Positions 35,283-43,155 of a stretch of DNA of 43,381 nt are shown here, piece after piece. The notes under the pieces were generated by a model that ran no database searches, was not told where the DNA came from, and saw only the letters and a program-made list of their open reading frames with translations. This stretch comes from Smithella sp. M82 (GTDB lineage: Bacteria > Desulfobacterota > Syntrophia > Syntrophales > Smithellaceae): positions 1-43,381 of the forward strand of contig MAEO01000026.1 in the NCBI GenBank assembly GCA_001683985.1, given 5' to 3'. Position numbers and translations under genes: made by a program. Every line of letters begins with the position of its first letter. The first letter of the stretch is position 1.

Positions 35283-36215
35283 ATGAATATAATAAATGAG
35301 ATTAAAGTGTTGAGAGAAGAAACCCCCATGTGGCCTGCTTCTGCGAACGTATTTCTAATTCGCGATCGGGAAGGGGCCATCCTCGTTGATGTAGGTTGCG
35401 GGAAAGAGGAAAAGTTCAATGCCCTGAAAAATTTCCTTAAGGATGAAGGTTTTAGCCTTCAGGATGTCCACACCATTGTGATTTCCCACGCCCACCCCGA
35501 CCACATGGGGGCAATGAGTTTTTTGTTGCAGGAGATATCCCCACGAATATACCTGCATGAGCTTGAGATACCTCTGGCTGCCGATCCCCAGCGCCTAAAC
35601 CAAACTTTTGATTTTAACCTTACCCAAAGGTACAACACAAACGAAAGCAGCCCTCCTTTTGGAAGCTTCAACGTCCTGGATTATTTTGCCGCATTGTGTC
35701 CTATGGCCTCAGCACGAGCCACCGACAAAATGGTCGATGGAGATCTCTTGTGTCTGGGTAATTTCCATTTCCAAGTAGTCCACACTCCTGGCCATGCCCC
35801 CGGCCATGTTTCTCTCTTCGAACCCGACAAAGGATTACTTTTTACTGGAGATGTCGTGGGCAAGGTGGTGGCTTGGTATTCGCCCTCCTCCGGGGGAGTC
35901 ATTGGTTATCTTGATGGTCTGGAGCGGCTTGCAAAGTTGAATGCCCATGTCATTCTACCCTCTCATGGCGAAAATATTGGACGGGTGCGTGAGGCCATCG
36001 AACGCACCAGGACGCACATTCTCCATTTCGATTCGGTCATAATGCGAAACCTAAGCGATTTTCCTTTAACTTTTATGGATCTATGCGCCAAAATTTATCA
36101 CAAACCCGCGGCCCGTTTCTTTCCAGGACCGCAGTTAGTAGAAAGTCATTTGATCAAACTTGAACAAGAAGGCAGGGTAGCGCGGCAAGAAGACGGTTTA
36201 ATATGCAAAAGATAG
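35283..36215 (+). CDS. MBL-fold metallo-hydrolase with C-terminal winged helix (LACTB2/glyoxalase II-like)
   Basis: A binuclear metal hydrolase of 310 residues. The metal ligands are complete: HAHPDH (H69, H71, D73, H74), the second-site region HTPGHAPGH (H167, H171, H175), D190 in FTGD and H228 in PSHGE. The C-terminal 70 residues (LTFMDLCAKIYHK to LEQEGRVARQEDG) look like a winged helix, as in the beta-lactamase-associated WH domain of LACTB2-like proteins. The family includes thioesterases and nucleases, so the substrate is open. Next to a thiolase homologue, an acyl-thioester substrate is attractive but is inference. It starts the cluster 35283-39178, with marR 12 bases downstream. Confidence 0.88.
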   Translation: MNIINEIKVLREETPMWPASANVFLIRDREGAILVDVGCGKEEKFNALKNFLKDEGFSLQDVHTIVISHAHPDHMGAMSFLLQEISPRIYLHELEIPLAADPQRLNQTFDFNLTQRYNTNESSPPFGSFNVLDYFAALCPMASARATDKMVDGDLLCLGNFHFQVVHTPGHAPGHVSLFEPDKGLLFTGDVVGKVVAWYSPSSGGVIGYLDGLERLAKLNAHVILPSHGENIGRVREAIERTRTHILHFDSVIMRNLSDFPLTFMDLCAKIYHKPAARFFPGPQLVESHLIKLEQEGRVARQEDGLICKR

Positions 36216-36227
36216 AAGGGCAAAGCC

Positions 36228-36644
36228 ATGAGTGAATTTGAACGATGCGTTTGTTTTCAGCTTACTAGCGCTTCTCAAAAAATCAGGCGGAGGTATCGGG
36301 ATGGCATCGCGAAGTATGGGCTGACGCACGGGCAGTTTTTCATGTTGTGTGCAATTTTAGAAGAAGAAGGTCTGTTGCCTAGTCAGCTGGCAGATAAGAC
36401 GGAACTAGACAGACCCACTGCTACGGGACTCCTTGACCGACTTGAGAGAGATGGTTGGATTGAACGGCACACGGAACCGAGCGACCGTCGAATGTATCGA
36501 ATTTCCCCATCTGCTAAGGCCATAAAGCATAAAGAAGATCTTTTAAACCTGTTTGAGCAAACAAACAGCCATTTTATAAACCGCTTTACTCCAGATGAAT
36601 GGGAGCAATTTCAAGAATATTTAAATCGTTTGGAATTACCGTAA
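36228..36644 (+). CDS. MarR-family transcriptional regulator
   Basis: A 138-residue dimeric winged helix repressor or activator. The DNA-binding part is at about 30-95: YGLTHGQFFMLCAILEEEGL, PSQLADKTELDRPTATGLLD and the wing EPSDRRMYRIS. Flanking helices would form the dimer interface and bind a small ligand. It lies 12 bases after the MBL gene and 54 before the thiolase gene, so it is the likely local regulator of the cluster. Many MarR proteins sense aromatic acids or CoA thioesters; which ligand applies here cannot be read. Confidence 0.92.
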   Translation: MSEFERCVCFQLTSASQKIRRRYRDGIAKYGLTHGQFFMLCAILEEEGLLPSQLADKTELDRPTATGLLDRLERDGWIERHTEPSDRRMYRISPSAKAIKHKEDLLNLFEQTNSHFINRFTPDEWEQFQEYLNRLELP

Positions 36645-36698
36645 TGAAAATCAGCTTTTTTATCATCAGGGAAATATTACAATATAAGGAAAAATCAA

Positions 36699-38210
36699 AT
36701 GCCCATTTTCTCTTCCAATAAACGCCCTGTGATTATCGGAACAGGGCAGAGCGTTAACAGATCATACGATCCGGCAGATATCAAAAAACCCATGGATATG
36801 ATCGAAGCGGCCGTCCGTATGGCACAAGATGATTCATGTATAAAAGGGCTGACAGCGAAGGTGGATACGCTGTATCTGGTAAACATCATGTCGAGGCATT
36901 ATGCTGATCCGCTTTCAGAACTATCGTCAAGGATTGGAGTTACACCAAATCGAAAAGCCTACACATGGATCGGGGCAACCGCCCCCCAATGGTTTGTCAA
37001 CCAGGCTGCCCAAAATATTCTGGCTGGCGATACGAGACTCGCGCTGATCTGCGGCGGTGAAGCATTTCACTCCGCAAAAATCGAGGCGAAAATCAAGCGA
37101 AAAACATTTGAGCGGTGGGATTTGCCCCCCAAAAAACAATGGATGGCAGGGGATCTACGCGATCCACTTTCTTCTCTGGAAATGAAATACGGACTCGCTG
37201 TTCCTATCAACGTCTATCCCCTTTTTGAAAATGCGTTTCGACATCATAAAAACCTTTCCATAGAAAACCACATCAACGAATTAGGAGATTTTTGCGCCAG
37301 GTTGTCTGCGATAGCTGCCGAAAACCCATTTTCATGGTTTAGAAATAGAAAAACCAAGGATGAAATTATTAATGTATCAGGCTCTAATCCGATGATTTCT
37401 TTTCCCTATACAAAATTTATGTGTTCGATCATGCAGGTGGACCAGGGGGCAGCGCTATTTTTAACGGATGAGCAGACCGCTTCAGAATTGGGCGTTCCCA
37501 AAGAGAAATGGGTTTACCTTGTAGGATCGGGTGATGCTCCGGAGATTTGGCATGTATCAGGACGAGTGAATTATTTTTCGTCACCTTCGGCCAAGGTTGC
37601 CGCAGCTATGGCGCTGGATCAAGCCGGAATAACCATTGATGAAATCGATTATCTTGACCTGTACAGTTGTTTCCCCTGCGCGCCGCGCATTGTGCGTGAG
37701 ATGCTGAGCATGGCTGACAGCGACCGGCGGCCCCTTACTATTACTGGAGATATGCCTTATTTCGGCGGACCGGGTAACAATTATTCGTTGCATGCAATCT
37801 GCAAAATGGTTGAGTTGCTCAGGCACGAGAAAGACAAGCTCGGCCTCGTTCAAGCTTTGAGCTGGTTTATCAGCAAACATTCAGTGGGTATCTACTCGGG
37901 AAAGCGGCTGCAAAACCGCCACAATAACTTTGTTCCCGATACCTACCAGAAGGAACTGAATAAAGTGAAAGGCCCACAACTTGTGGCTCACGCCTCTGGT
38001 AATGCAGAAATTGAGACCTATACCATCTTTCATGATAGAGAAGGCTGTCCTGTAGATGCGATAATCATCGGAAGACTCCAAAACGGTCATCGCTTTTTGG
38101 CAAAAGCCGAACCGGATGAAGCCTCACTTGAGGCGCTGACAAAGCAAGAATTTATCGGCAAAAAAGGCAAGGTACGGTCAAAGGATGGTTTAAATTTTTT
38201 CCAGATTTGA
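36699..38210 (+). CDS. Thiolase-like protein type 1 (TLP1/SCPx-like) lacking the nucleophilic cysteine
   Basis: A 503-residue thiolase-fold protein annotated in many genomes as acetyl-CoA acetyltransferase. The usual active-site cysteine position is replaced: the segment is TWIGATAPQWFVNQAA (about 89-104), with no cysteine. The histidine motif is kept as GGPGNNYSLHA (356-366), and the late CxG motif appears as SWFISKHSVGIYS (388-400). A C-terminal extension at about 425-500 (QLVAHASGNAEIETYTIFHD, KQEFIGKKGKV) resembles the additional domain of TLP1. It may bind acyl-CoA without classic thiolysis or use another nucleophile. A ribosome site (AAGGAAAA) precedes the ATG; the M55 gene follows after 50 bases. 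Confidence 0.85.
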   Translation: MPIFSSNKRPVIIGTGQSVNRSYDPADIKKPMDMIEAAVRMAQDDSCIKGLTAKVDTLYLVNIMSRHYADPLSELSSRIGVTPNRKAYTWIGATAPQWFVNQAAQNILAGDTRLALICGGEAFHSAKIEAKIKRKTFERWDLPPKKQWMAGDLRDPLSSLEMKYGLAVPINVYPLFENAFRHHKNLSIENHINELGDFCARLSAIAAENPFSWFRNRKTKDEIINVSGSNPMISFPYTKFMCSIMQVDQGAALFLTDEQTASELGVPKEKWVYLVGSGDAPEIWHVSGRVNYFSSPSAKVAAAMALDQAGITIDEIDYLDLYSCFPCAPRIVREMLSMADSDRRPLTITGDMPYFGGPGNNYSLHAICKMVELLRHEKDKLGLVQALSWFISKHSVGIYSGKRLQNRHNNFVPDTYQKELNKVKGPQLVAHASGNAEIETYTIFHDREGCPVDAIIIGRLQNGHRFLAKAEPDEASLEALTKQEFIGKKGKVRSKDGLNFFQI

Positions 38211-38260
38211 TCTGTAAAAATAGTACATTTGGAGAAACCGTTTGAAAGGACACAAGGAGA

Positions 38261-39178
38261 ATGCACGTGGGCATTTTTGCTGATATGGAGGGAAGCTTTG
38301 GCATTTGGCGTATGCGCCAATGTCGCATGGGAACGCCGGAGTGGCAATATGGCCGGGAATGTTTGACCAAAGATGTCAATTGCGTGATTCAGGGCGCATT
38401 TGATGGTGGAGCACAGCAGGTTACGGTAAAAGACACCCATGAGGTCGGTTTTAACTGCATTATTGACAAACTGGATCGCAGGGCCCATTATGTTGGGGGA
38501 CATTTCATCAGGCCAACATTTTTCGGGAATATTGCGGACTACGATCTGGTTCTTTATGTCGCCATACATGCTGCCTCAGGAACGCCGGATGCCTTTTTCC
38601 CACACACCCATTACGGAATCTTTTCTGAATTCAGGGTAAATGGGAAACTTGCCTGTGAGATGGATATCTATGGCGCATACCTGGGTGAATTTGGTGTGCC
38701 CGTGGGCTTTGTTTCAGGGGAAGAGATTGCCATAAAGCAGGCCCTGCAAGTACTGCCCTGGGCGAAATCAGTGATCGTGGATAAACGCAAAGAAGCCTAT
38801 ACCTCCGGGAAAGAGAGCATACAGTATATCAACGAGGGCAGGAATAGGTTGCGAGAGACGGCACAAACAGCGGTCCGGGAAGCCTCCCGCATGAAGCCAT
38901 TACTACTGCCTGGGCCTCTGTATTTCGAGGCAGTATTTCGTAACGAAGCGCTCGCAAATACATTTAACACGTGGAGATTCAATCAAACCCAAAACATGGT
39001 CGAGTGGGATGCCAGCAACATGATCGAAGGATTTGAAAAGTTCAATAAACTTACGTTCTTTCCAAAGAACAGATACCCTTTTCGAAGACCGCTTCTTTTC
39101 CTCATGAGGAGTTTTTACCGGATAAAAAACACGTACTTTGTGCCGACACCTAATTCAGAAGGAGCTTCCCTGACATAG
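38261..39178 (+). CDS. M55-family D-aminopeptidase-like protein (DppA fold)
   Basis: A zinc peptidase homologue of 305 residues. The putative metal ligands sit where DppA has them: D8 and E10 (FADMEG), H60 (VKDTH), H103 (AIHAASGT) and E133 (ACEMD), with the catalytic histidine H115 in FFPHTHYG. DppA enzymes form decameric rings and release D-amino acids from short peptides. The last 60 residues (FNKLTFFPKNRYPFRRPLLF and onward) extend past the usual core and are basic and aromatic. There is no signal peptide, so it should be cytoplasmic. AGGAG precedes the ATG. It is the last gene of the MBL-MarR-thiolase cluster. Confidence 0.85.
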   Translation: MHVGIFADMEGSFGIWRMRQCRMGTPEWQYGRECLTKDVNCVIQGAFDGGAQQVTVKDTHEVGFNCIIDKLDRRAHYVGGHFIRPTFFGNIADYDLVLYVAIHAASGTPDAFFPHTHYGIFSEFRVNGKLACEMDIYGAYLGEFGVPVGFVSGEEIAIKQALQVLPWAKSVIVDKRKEAYTSGKESIQYINEGRNRLRETAQTAVREASRMKPLLLPGPLYFEAVFRNEALANTFNTWRFNQTQNMVEWDASNMIEGFEKFNKLTFFPKNRYPFRRPLLFLMRSFYRIKNTYFVPTPNSEGASLT

Positions 39179-39209
39179 CAAGCGGACTCCATTTTTATTC
39201 CCATATCAA

Positions 39210-39360
39210 ATCAAAGATGATGAACTCGTAAAAAGTCACCATTGTCACCCTGAGCCCGTCGAAGGGTGAATGTAAGCGCTTAATATCACGACATGCTTCG
39301 ACGGGCTCAGCATGACAAAAGTGGGACATAACGACTTTTTACGGGTTCATCAAAGATGAT
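39210..39360. mobile_element. MITE-like element with terminal inverted repeats and flanking duplication
   Basis: A 20-base inverted repeat (left TGATGAACTCGTAAAAAGTC at 39218-39237, right GACTTTTTACGGGTTCATCA at 39333-39352, one mismatch) encloses a second pair, TGAGCCCGTCGAAG and CTTCGACGGGCTCA. A 12-base direct repeat ATCAAAGATGAT flanks it at 39210-39221 and 39349-39360, overlapping the inverted ends by two or more bases, as expected from target duplication with an ambiguous border. No coding frame is inside. It lies just after the M55 stop. The inner arms resemble REP-like repeats common in delta-proteobacterial genomes (recollection, not checked). Confidence 0.75.
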
Positions 39361-39424
39361 ATCGAGGCGGCCAAGCGGAGGTGATGAGGAATATTAAACA
39401 CGCGAATATTTTCCGTGATTCTCC

Positions 39425-39454
39425 TTGACAAATAGAACGTTCGTTCTACATTAT
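39425..39454 (+). promoter_or_regulatory. Promoter with TetR-like palindromic operator ahead of the IS91 remnant
   Basis: A perfect TTGACA (39425-39430) is followed after 18 bases by CATTAT (39449-39454). The spacer contains the palindrome TAGAAC-GTTC-GTTCTA (39433-39448), a form typical of TetR/FadR-like operators. No TetR gene remains next to it; the transposase remnant begins within about 10 bases. The arrangement suggests that an insertion separated this promoter from its own gene. Confidence 0.6.
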
Positions 39455-39460
39455 GGCGGC

Positions 39461-40825
39461 ATGATAGTCTCGAAGGAGAGAGATCGTGTCCGCTTCCCGC
39501 TGCTGTTTATTGCCCGCGAAATCCGCAGTCTTCTGATTATTACCGCTGCGTGGAGGACTATTTTGAGACCTTTGTCGGGATCTATGACGAGCATTTCTCC
39601 CGGCAGTACGGCTTCTGGCGACCCTATGTCGAGCAGGCGATTTACCGGTATCTGGACTGCGGCGACCCGCACAACGGCTTTGCCCGTGTGAAATGTAAAG
39701 ATTGCGGCCATGAATATTTGCTGGCATTTTCCTGCAAGCGCCGCCACTTCTGTCCCTCATGCCACCAGAAGCGCGTGGTGGAATTCGGGGGATGGCTCTG
39801 CATGGATGTTCTCAAAAAGATTCCCCATCGGCATTTCATCTTCAGCATCCCGAAGATCCTCCGCAGATATTTCCTTTATGACAGGAAGCTTCTCGCCGAT
39901 CTGAGCCGTTGTGCCTGGGAATCCCTGAAGATATTCCTTCAGGAAGCTGTCTATGAAAAGAATCCCATACCCGGCGCGGTTATTGCCGTACAAACCTTCG
40001 GCGATTTTCTCGGCTTCAATCCCCACTGTCACATTTTGGTGACGGACGGCTGCTTCTACGGCAACAAGGGCATGTTCCGGGTCTCTCCACCGTTTGAGCT
40101 GAAAAAGCTGGAGGCCATCTTTCGGCACAAGGTCTTCAGGATGCTCCTGAACAGGGGAAAGATAACGAAAGAGTTGGTTGCCATGCTCTCGACATGGCGA
40201 CACTCCGGCTTCAACATCTTCTGCGGCAATCGGATTGCATCGAAAGATGAACCCGCGATGGAAAATCTGGCGCGTTACATCATACGGGCGTCTTTCTCGC
40301 AGGAACGCATGCGTTATCTGGAACATGAAGGCAAGGTCATCTATACAGCAAAAGATGGCAGGACAAGCAAAAACTTCCCCGCACTGGACTGGCTGGCGGC
40401 CATGTGTTCGCATATCCCGAACAGGGGCGAGCAGATGGTTCGTTACTACGCATATTACAGCAACGTCGCCAGAGGAAAACGGAAAGAAACAGGGACAGAC
40501 GACGCCACACCTTGCATTCTATGTGAAGGCTTTTAGAAAAAGCTGGGCGCGTTTAATACAAAAAATATATCAGGTTGATCCTCTGGTCTGTCCGAAATGT
40601 CAAGGCGCCATGAGGATCATCAGCTTCATCGAAGACGCGTAGGTCATTCGGGACATCCTCACGCATTTGGGGCTTTGGCTTTTCAGGTCAAGGCCGCCGC
40701 CAAAAATCTGTGCCGCCACATTATCCGAATCCAAAACCGCCGATTCCTACGCGCATCCGCCTCATCAACAAGCCGACTGTTACGCCGACCCCGAATACTC
40801 CTGGGATGAATACATACAATCATAA
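39461..40825 (+). pseudogene. IS91-family (HUH) transposase remnant
   Basis: The frame opens with CPRNPQSSDYYRCVEDYFET and contains a cysteine-rich zinc finger (CKDCGHEYLLAFSCKRRHFC), the HUH motif in GFNPHCHILVTDG, and a tyrosine region ARYIIRASFSQERM, all as in IS91/IS801 transposases. The main frame stops at 40536 after a frameshift (TPCILCEGF). The next frame continues with AFRKSWARLIQKIYQVDPLV and CPKCQGAMRIISFIEDA, then a TAG at 40640-40642 where a Gln codon is expected, and then VIRDILTHLGLWLF to a TAA at 40823-40825. The N-terminal start is unclear and may hold another shift. The element is very unlikely to be active. Confidence 0.88.
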
Positions 40826-41267
40826 CGCATTGTGAAAAAAGGCGTGTGGGTGAGGTCTGCCTGAATTCCGGTTAAATTGGCCTTCCTGGCGTCTGAACAA
40901 ACCGAAAGGTGAGGAGAATGCTCAATAGAACGGATGCGGGAATGTGTCACCAGCAGGGTCATTGGTGCGGCACCCTACATTTTGTGGCCAAAATTTTCTT
41001 GACACACAAGAGAACGTTTCTTATACTGCCGCCAGTAAAAAGGAAGTTCTTATCAATTCAATTCAATTCAATTCAATATCAATATCAATTTCCCCGGATT
41101 CTTTTATTGTTCGACGGGCTGTTAACCTTTTTATGGGGGCGCTGTCAAATTTTTTAGCAATATCGATTGACAACAGCGTAAAATTTAATATTATACAAAA
41201 GGAAAAATCAGAAGGTTGCCGTCTGATGAACGTTGTCGGGTTTCTTTAAAGGATTTTTGAGGTGTTT
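40826..41267 (+). promoter_or_regulatory. Gene-free stretch with two promoter candidates and a CAATT microsatellite before sufC
   Basis: No supported gene in about 440 bases. A near-perfect promoter, TTGACA (40999-41004), 17 bases, TATACT (41022-41027), carries GAGAACGTTTCTT, an imperfect palindrome similar to the operator at 39433-39448. A pentamer repeat (CAATT four times, then CAAT and two ATCAAT) fills 41054-41089. A second promoter, TTGACA (41167-41172) with TATTAT (41189-41194, 16 bases) lies about 75 bases before sufC. A MNVVGFL mini-frame at 41226 may be chance. The right end of the IS91 element is probably in 40826-40990. Confidence 0.5.
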
Positions 41268-42029
41268 ATGCTGGAATTGAAGGGTTTGAGCTTCTCTGTC
41301 GTGGAAAAGAACGAAAACGGGGAAGAAAAGAGGCGCGATATCATCGATGCAATGGATTTCACGTTCGAGGCGGGGAAGTTCTACGCGATTACCGGGCCCA
41401 ACGGGAGCGGCAAGACGACGCTCTCCCGATTGATCATGGGGATAAACCAGCCCACGGCGGGGCGCATCTTTTTTGAGGGGAAAGACATTACGGGCATGAC
41501 GATCACCGAACGCGCCACCGCGGGAATATCCTACAGCTTTCAGCAGCCAGCCCGTTTCAAGGGAGTGACGTTCCGGGATCTTCTCTCCGTGGCGGCAAAA
41601 ACAGAAAAAGAGGAGAAACTCCTTGAAATTGTCCGGCGGGTGGGCATCTGCCCCCTTTCTTTTCTGGATAAACCGGTGGATTCAACGCTCTCCGGCGGTG
41701 AGATCAAGAAAATAGAGCTTGCCACGACAATCGCCAGAAATCCGAAACTCGCCATTTACGACGAACCCGATACGGGGATAGATCTCTGGACGATCATGCC
41801 GATGGTTAACCTGCTGAAAAAAGAGCAGATCGAACACAAGACGACCACGATTGTCGTCAGCCACAACCGTTCCTTTCTGGATGTGGCCGACGACATCCTG
41901 ATTGTTGATCATGGCAAGCTGCGCTACCACGGCAATCTGAAAAACGCCCTGCCGATGCTGAACGATTTCAGAATATGCAGTTTCAATCCGTGCCCGGAAG
42001 GAGAACAAGATGCTCAGTGCTTTAGATAA
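41268..42029 (+). CDS. sufC: Fe-S cluster assembly ATPase SufC
   Basis: The ABC ATPase of the SUF scaffold, driving shape change in the SufB partner during cluster assembly in the cytoplasm. Walker A is GPNGSGKTTLSR, the Q-loop region is SYSFQQPARFKGVTFRD, the signature LSGGEIKKIELATTIA, Walker B LAIYDEPDTGIDLW, and the switch histidine is in VVSHNRSF. The form is the short type found in archaea and anaerobes. The ATG at 41268 follows GAGG; a GTG six bases earlier is possible. The stop overlaps sufB by 20 bases, so the two are coupled. Confidence 0.92.
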   Translation: MLELKGLSFSVVEKNENGEEKRRDIIDAMDFTFEAGKFYAITGPNGSGKTTLSRLIMGINQPTAGRIFFEGKDITGMTITERATAGISYSFQQPARFKGVTFRDLLSVAAKTEKEEKLLEIVRRVGICPLSFLDKPVDSTLSGGEIKKIELATTIARNPKLAIYDEPDTGIDLWTIMPMVNLLKKEQIEHKTTTIVVSHNRSFLDVADDILIVDHGKLRYHGNLKNALPMLNDFRICSFNPCPEGEQDAQCFR

Positions 42030-42930
42030 GGATCTGCTCAAGTCTGTCGCCGATCTTGAGGACATTCCCAAGGGCGCCTACAATATCAGAAAGAATGGCA
42101 AGCTCGAATCCCGTTCGGTATCCGCCCACATAAATATAGAAAGCGATGAAGAAAGGGATGGAATTATTGTCACGATTGCTCCGGGGACGATCAATGAATC
42201 GGTGCACATTCCGGTCATTCTCAGCGAAAGCGGCCTCAACGACGTGGTTTACAACACGTTTGTCGTCGGCGCCGGTTCCGACGTGACGATCATCGCTGGT
42301 TGCGGGATACATTGTGGTGGTCCGGAACCGGAAGGGCATGAGGGAATCCACGAATTCAGAGTGGGAAAAGGTGCGAAGGTCAAATACGTTGAAAAGCACT
42401 ACGCTGCCGGTCAGGGATACGGGAAACGGACATTGAACCCCACCACGAAGGTTTTTCTCGAGGAGAATGCCCATGTCGAGATGGAACTTACCCAGATAAG
42501 CGGGGTTGATGAGGCGAACCGTATCAACGAGGCTGTGCTGGGCGCCGGCAGCAGCCTGGTGATTATGGAGCGGGTGATGACCGAGGGTGACCAGAAGGCG
42601 GTTTCCCGAAACGAGATTACGCTCGCTGGTGAAAACAGTTCCGCCAACATGGTTTCCCGTTCTGTCATCAAGGGCAATTCCCGGCAGAATTTTTATGCGA
42701 CGATGGTGGCCCGTCAGAAATGTTTCGGCCATATCGAATGTGATGCGATCATCATGGATAACGGCGCCAACGAGACCATTCCCGCCCTGCGTGCCGAACA
42801 CCCGGATGCCGAGCTCAGCCATGAGGCGTCCATCGGCAAGATCGCCGGCGACCAGCTCATGAAACTGATGAGCCTTTGTCTCTCCTATGAGGAGGCGGTC
42901 AACATGATCATCCAAGGATTTCTCCGGTAA
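42010..42930 (+). CDS. sufB: SufB/SufD-family scaffold protein (minimal SufBC type)
   Basis: The scaffold on which Fe-S clusters form, a beta-helix protein of 306 residues, shorter than the SufB of the six-gene operon. Family stretches are GAGSDVTIIAGCGIHCGGPE, GKGAKVKYVEKHYAAGQ, SVIKGNSRQNF, the CFGHIECDAIIMD region, PALRAEHPDAELSHEASIGK and the final LSYEEAVNMIIQGFL. Cysteines near residue 100 and at CFGHIEC, plus the HEASIGKI glutamate, could be cluster ligands. With only sufC beside it and no sufS, sufU, sufD or sufE, this matches the two-gene SufBC (SMS) system thought ancestral in anaerobes. The overlap with sufC supports a complex. Confidence 0.9.
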   Translation: MLSALDKDLLKSVADLEDIPKGAYNIRKNGKLESRSVSAHINIESDEERDGIIVTIAPGTINESVHIPVILSESGLNDVVYNTFVVGAGSDVTIIAGCGIHCGGPEPEGHEGIHEFRVGKGAKVKYVEKHYAAGQGYGKRTLNPTTKVFLEENAHVEMELTQISGVDEANRINEAVLGAGSSLVIMERVMTEGDQKAVSRNEITLAGENSSANMVSRSVIKGNSRQNFYATMVARQKCFGHIECDAIIMDNGANETIPALRAEHPDAELSHEASIGKIAGDQLMKLMSLCLSYEEAVNMIIQGFLR

Positions 42931-42956
42931 TTTCCCTTTAAAAACATACAACCGTG

Positions 42957-42983
42957 AGCCCCCTTTGCCGGGGGCTTTTTTTC
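42957..42983 (+). terminator. Rho-independent terminator of sufC-sufB
   Basis: AGCCCCC (42957-42963), loop TTTGCC, GGGGGCT (42970-42976), then a T run to 42982. It lies 27 bases after the sufB stop and only about 10 bases before the next gene's start. Confidence 0.9.
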
Positions 42984-42993
42984 AGGAGGGTCA

Positions 42994-43155
42994 ATGCAGA
43001 GTGAAAATTTACTGGTGACGGGCGGGTGCGGATTTATCGGGAGCAACTTTATCCGCTTCATGCTGGCTGATGCGAACTTTCAGGGGAGAATCATCAATCT
43101 TGACAGTCTGACTTATGCGGGGAATCCTGAGAACCTTCAGGGGCTGGGACAGTAA
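42994..43155 (+). pseudogene. rfbB: 5' fragment of dTDP-glucose 4,6-dehydratase
   Basis: Only 53 codons remain of a gene that normally has about 330-350. A strong GGAGGG ribosome site precedes MQSENLLVTGGCGFIGSNFI, the Rossmann motif GGCGFIG, and NLDSLTYAGNPENL, the NAD-binding segment typical of RfbB/RmlB. After NPENLQ the reading frame runs into repeat DNA (GLGQ then stop) where the family continues with a substrate-binding domain. The protein cannot be active. RfbB makes a rhamnose and O-antigen precursor, so an LPS or polysaccharide locus probably once followed. The break is at about 43140. Confidence 0.85.

Noticed and set aside
35101..35286. 61-codon plus-strand frame before the MBL gene
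   Set aside because: No ribosome site, AT-rich composition of intergenic type, no recognisable protein, and it overlaps the MBL start.
39550..40536. Intact transposase
   Set aside because: The family C terminus continues in another frame and then past a stop codon, so the gene is broken.
40909..41157. Frame of 82 codons after the IS91 remnant
   Set aside because: It reads through the CAATT microsatellite (giving Gln-Phe-Asn-Ser repeats) and a promoter; it has a GAGGAG site but no protein-like composition.
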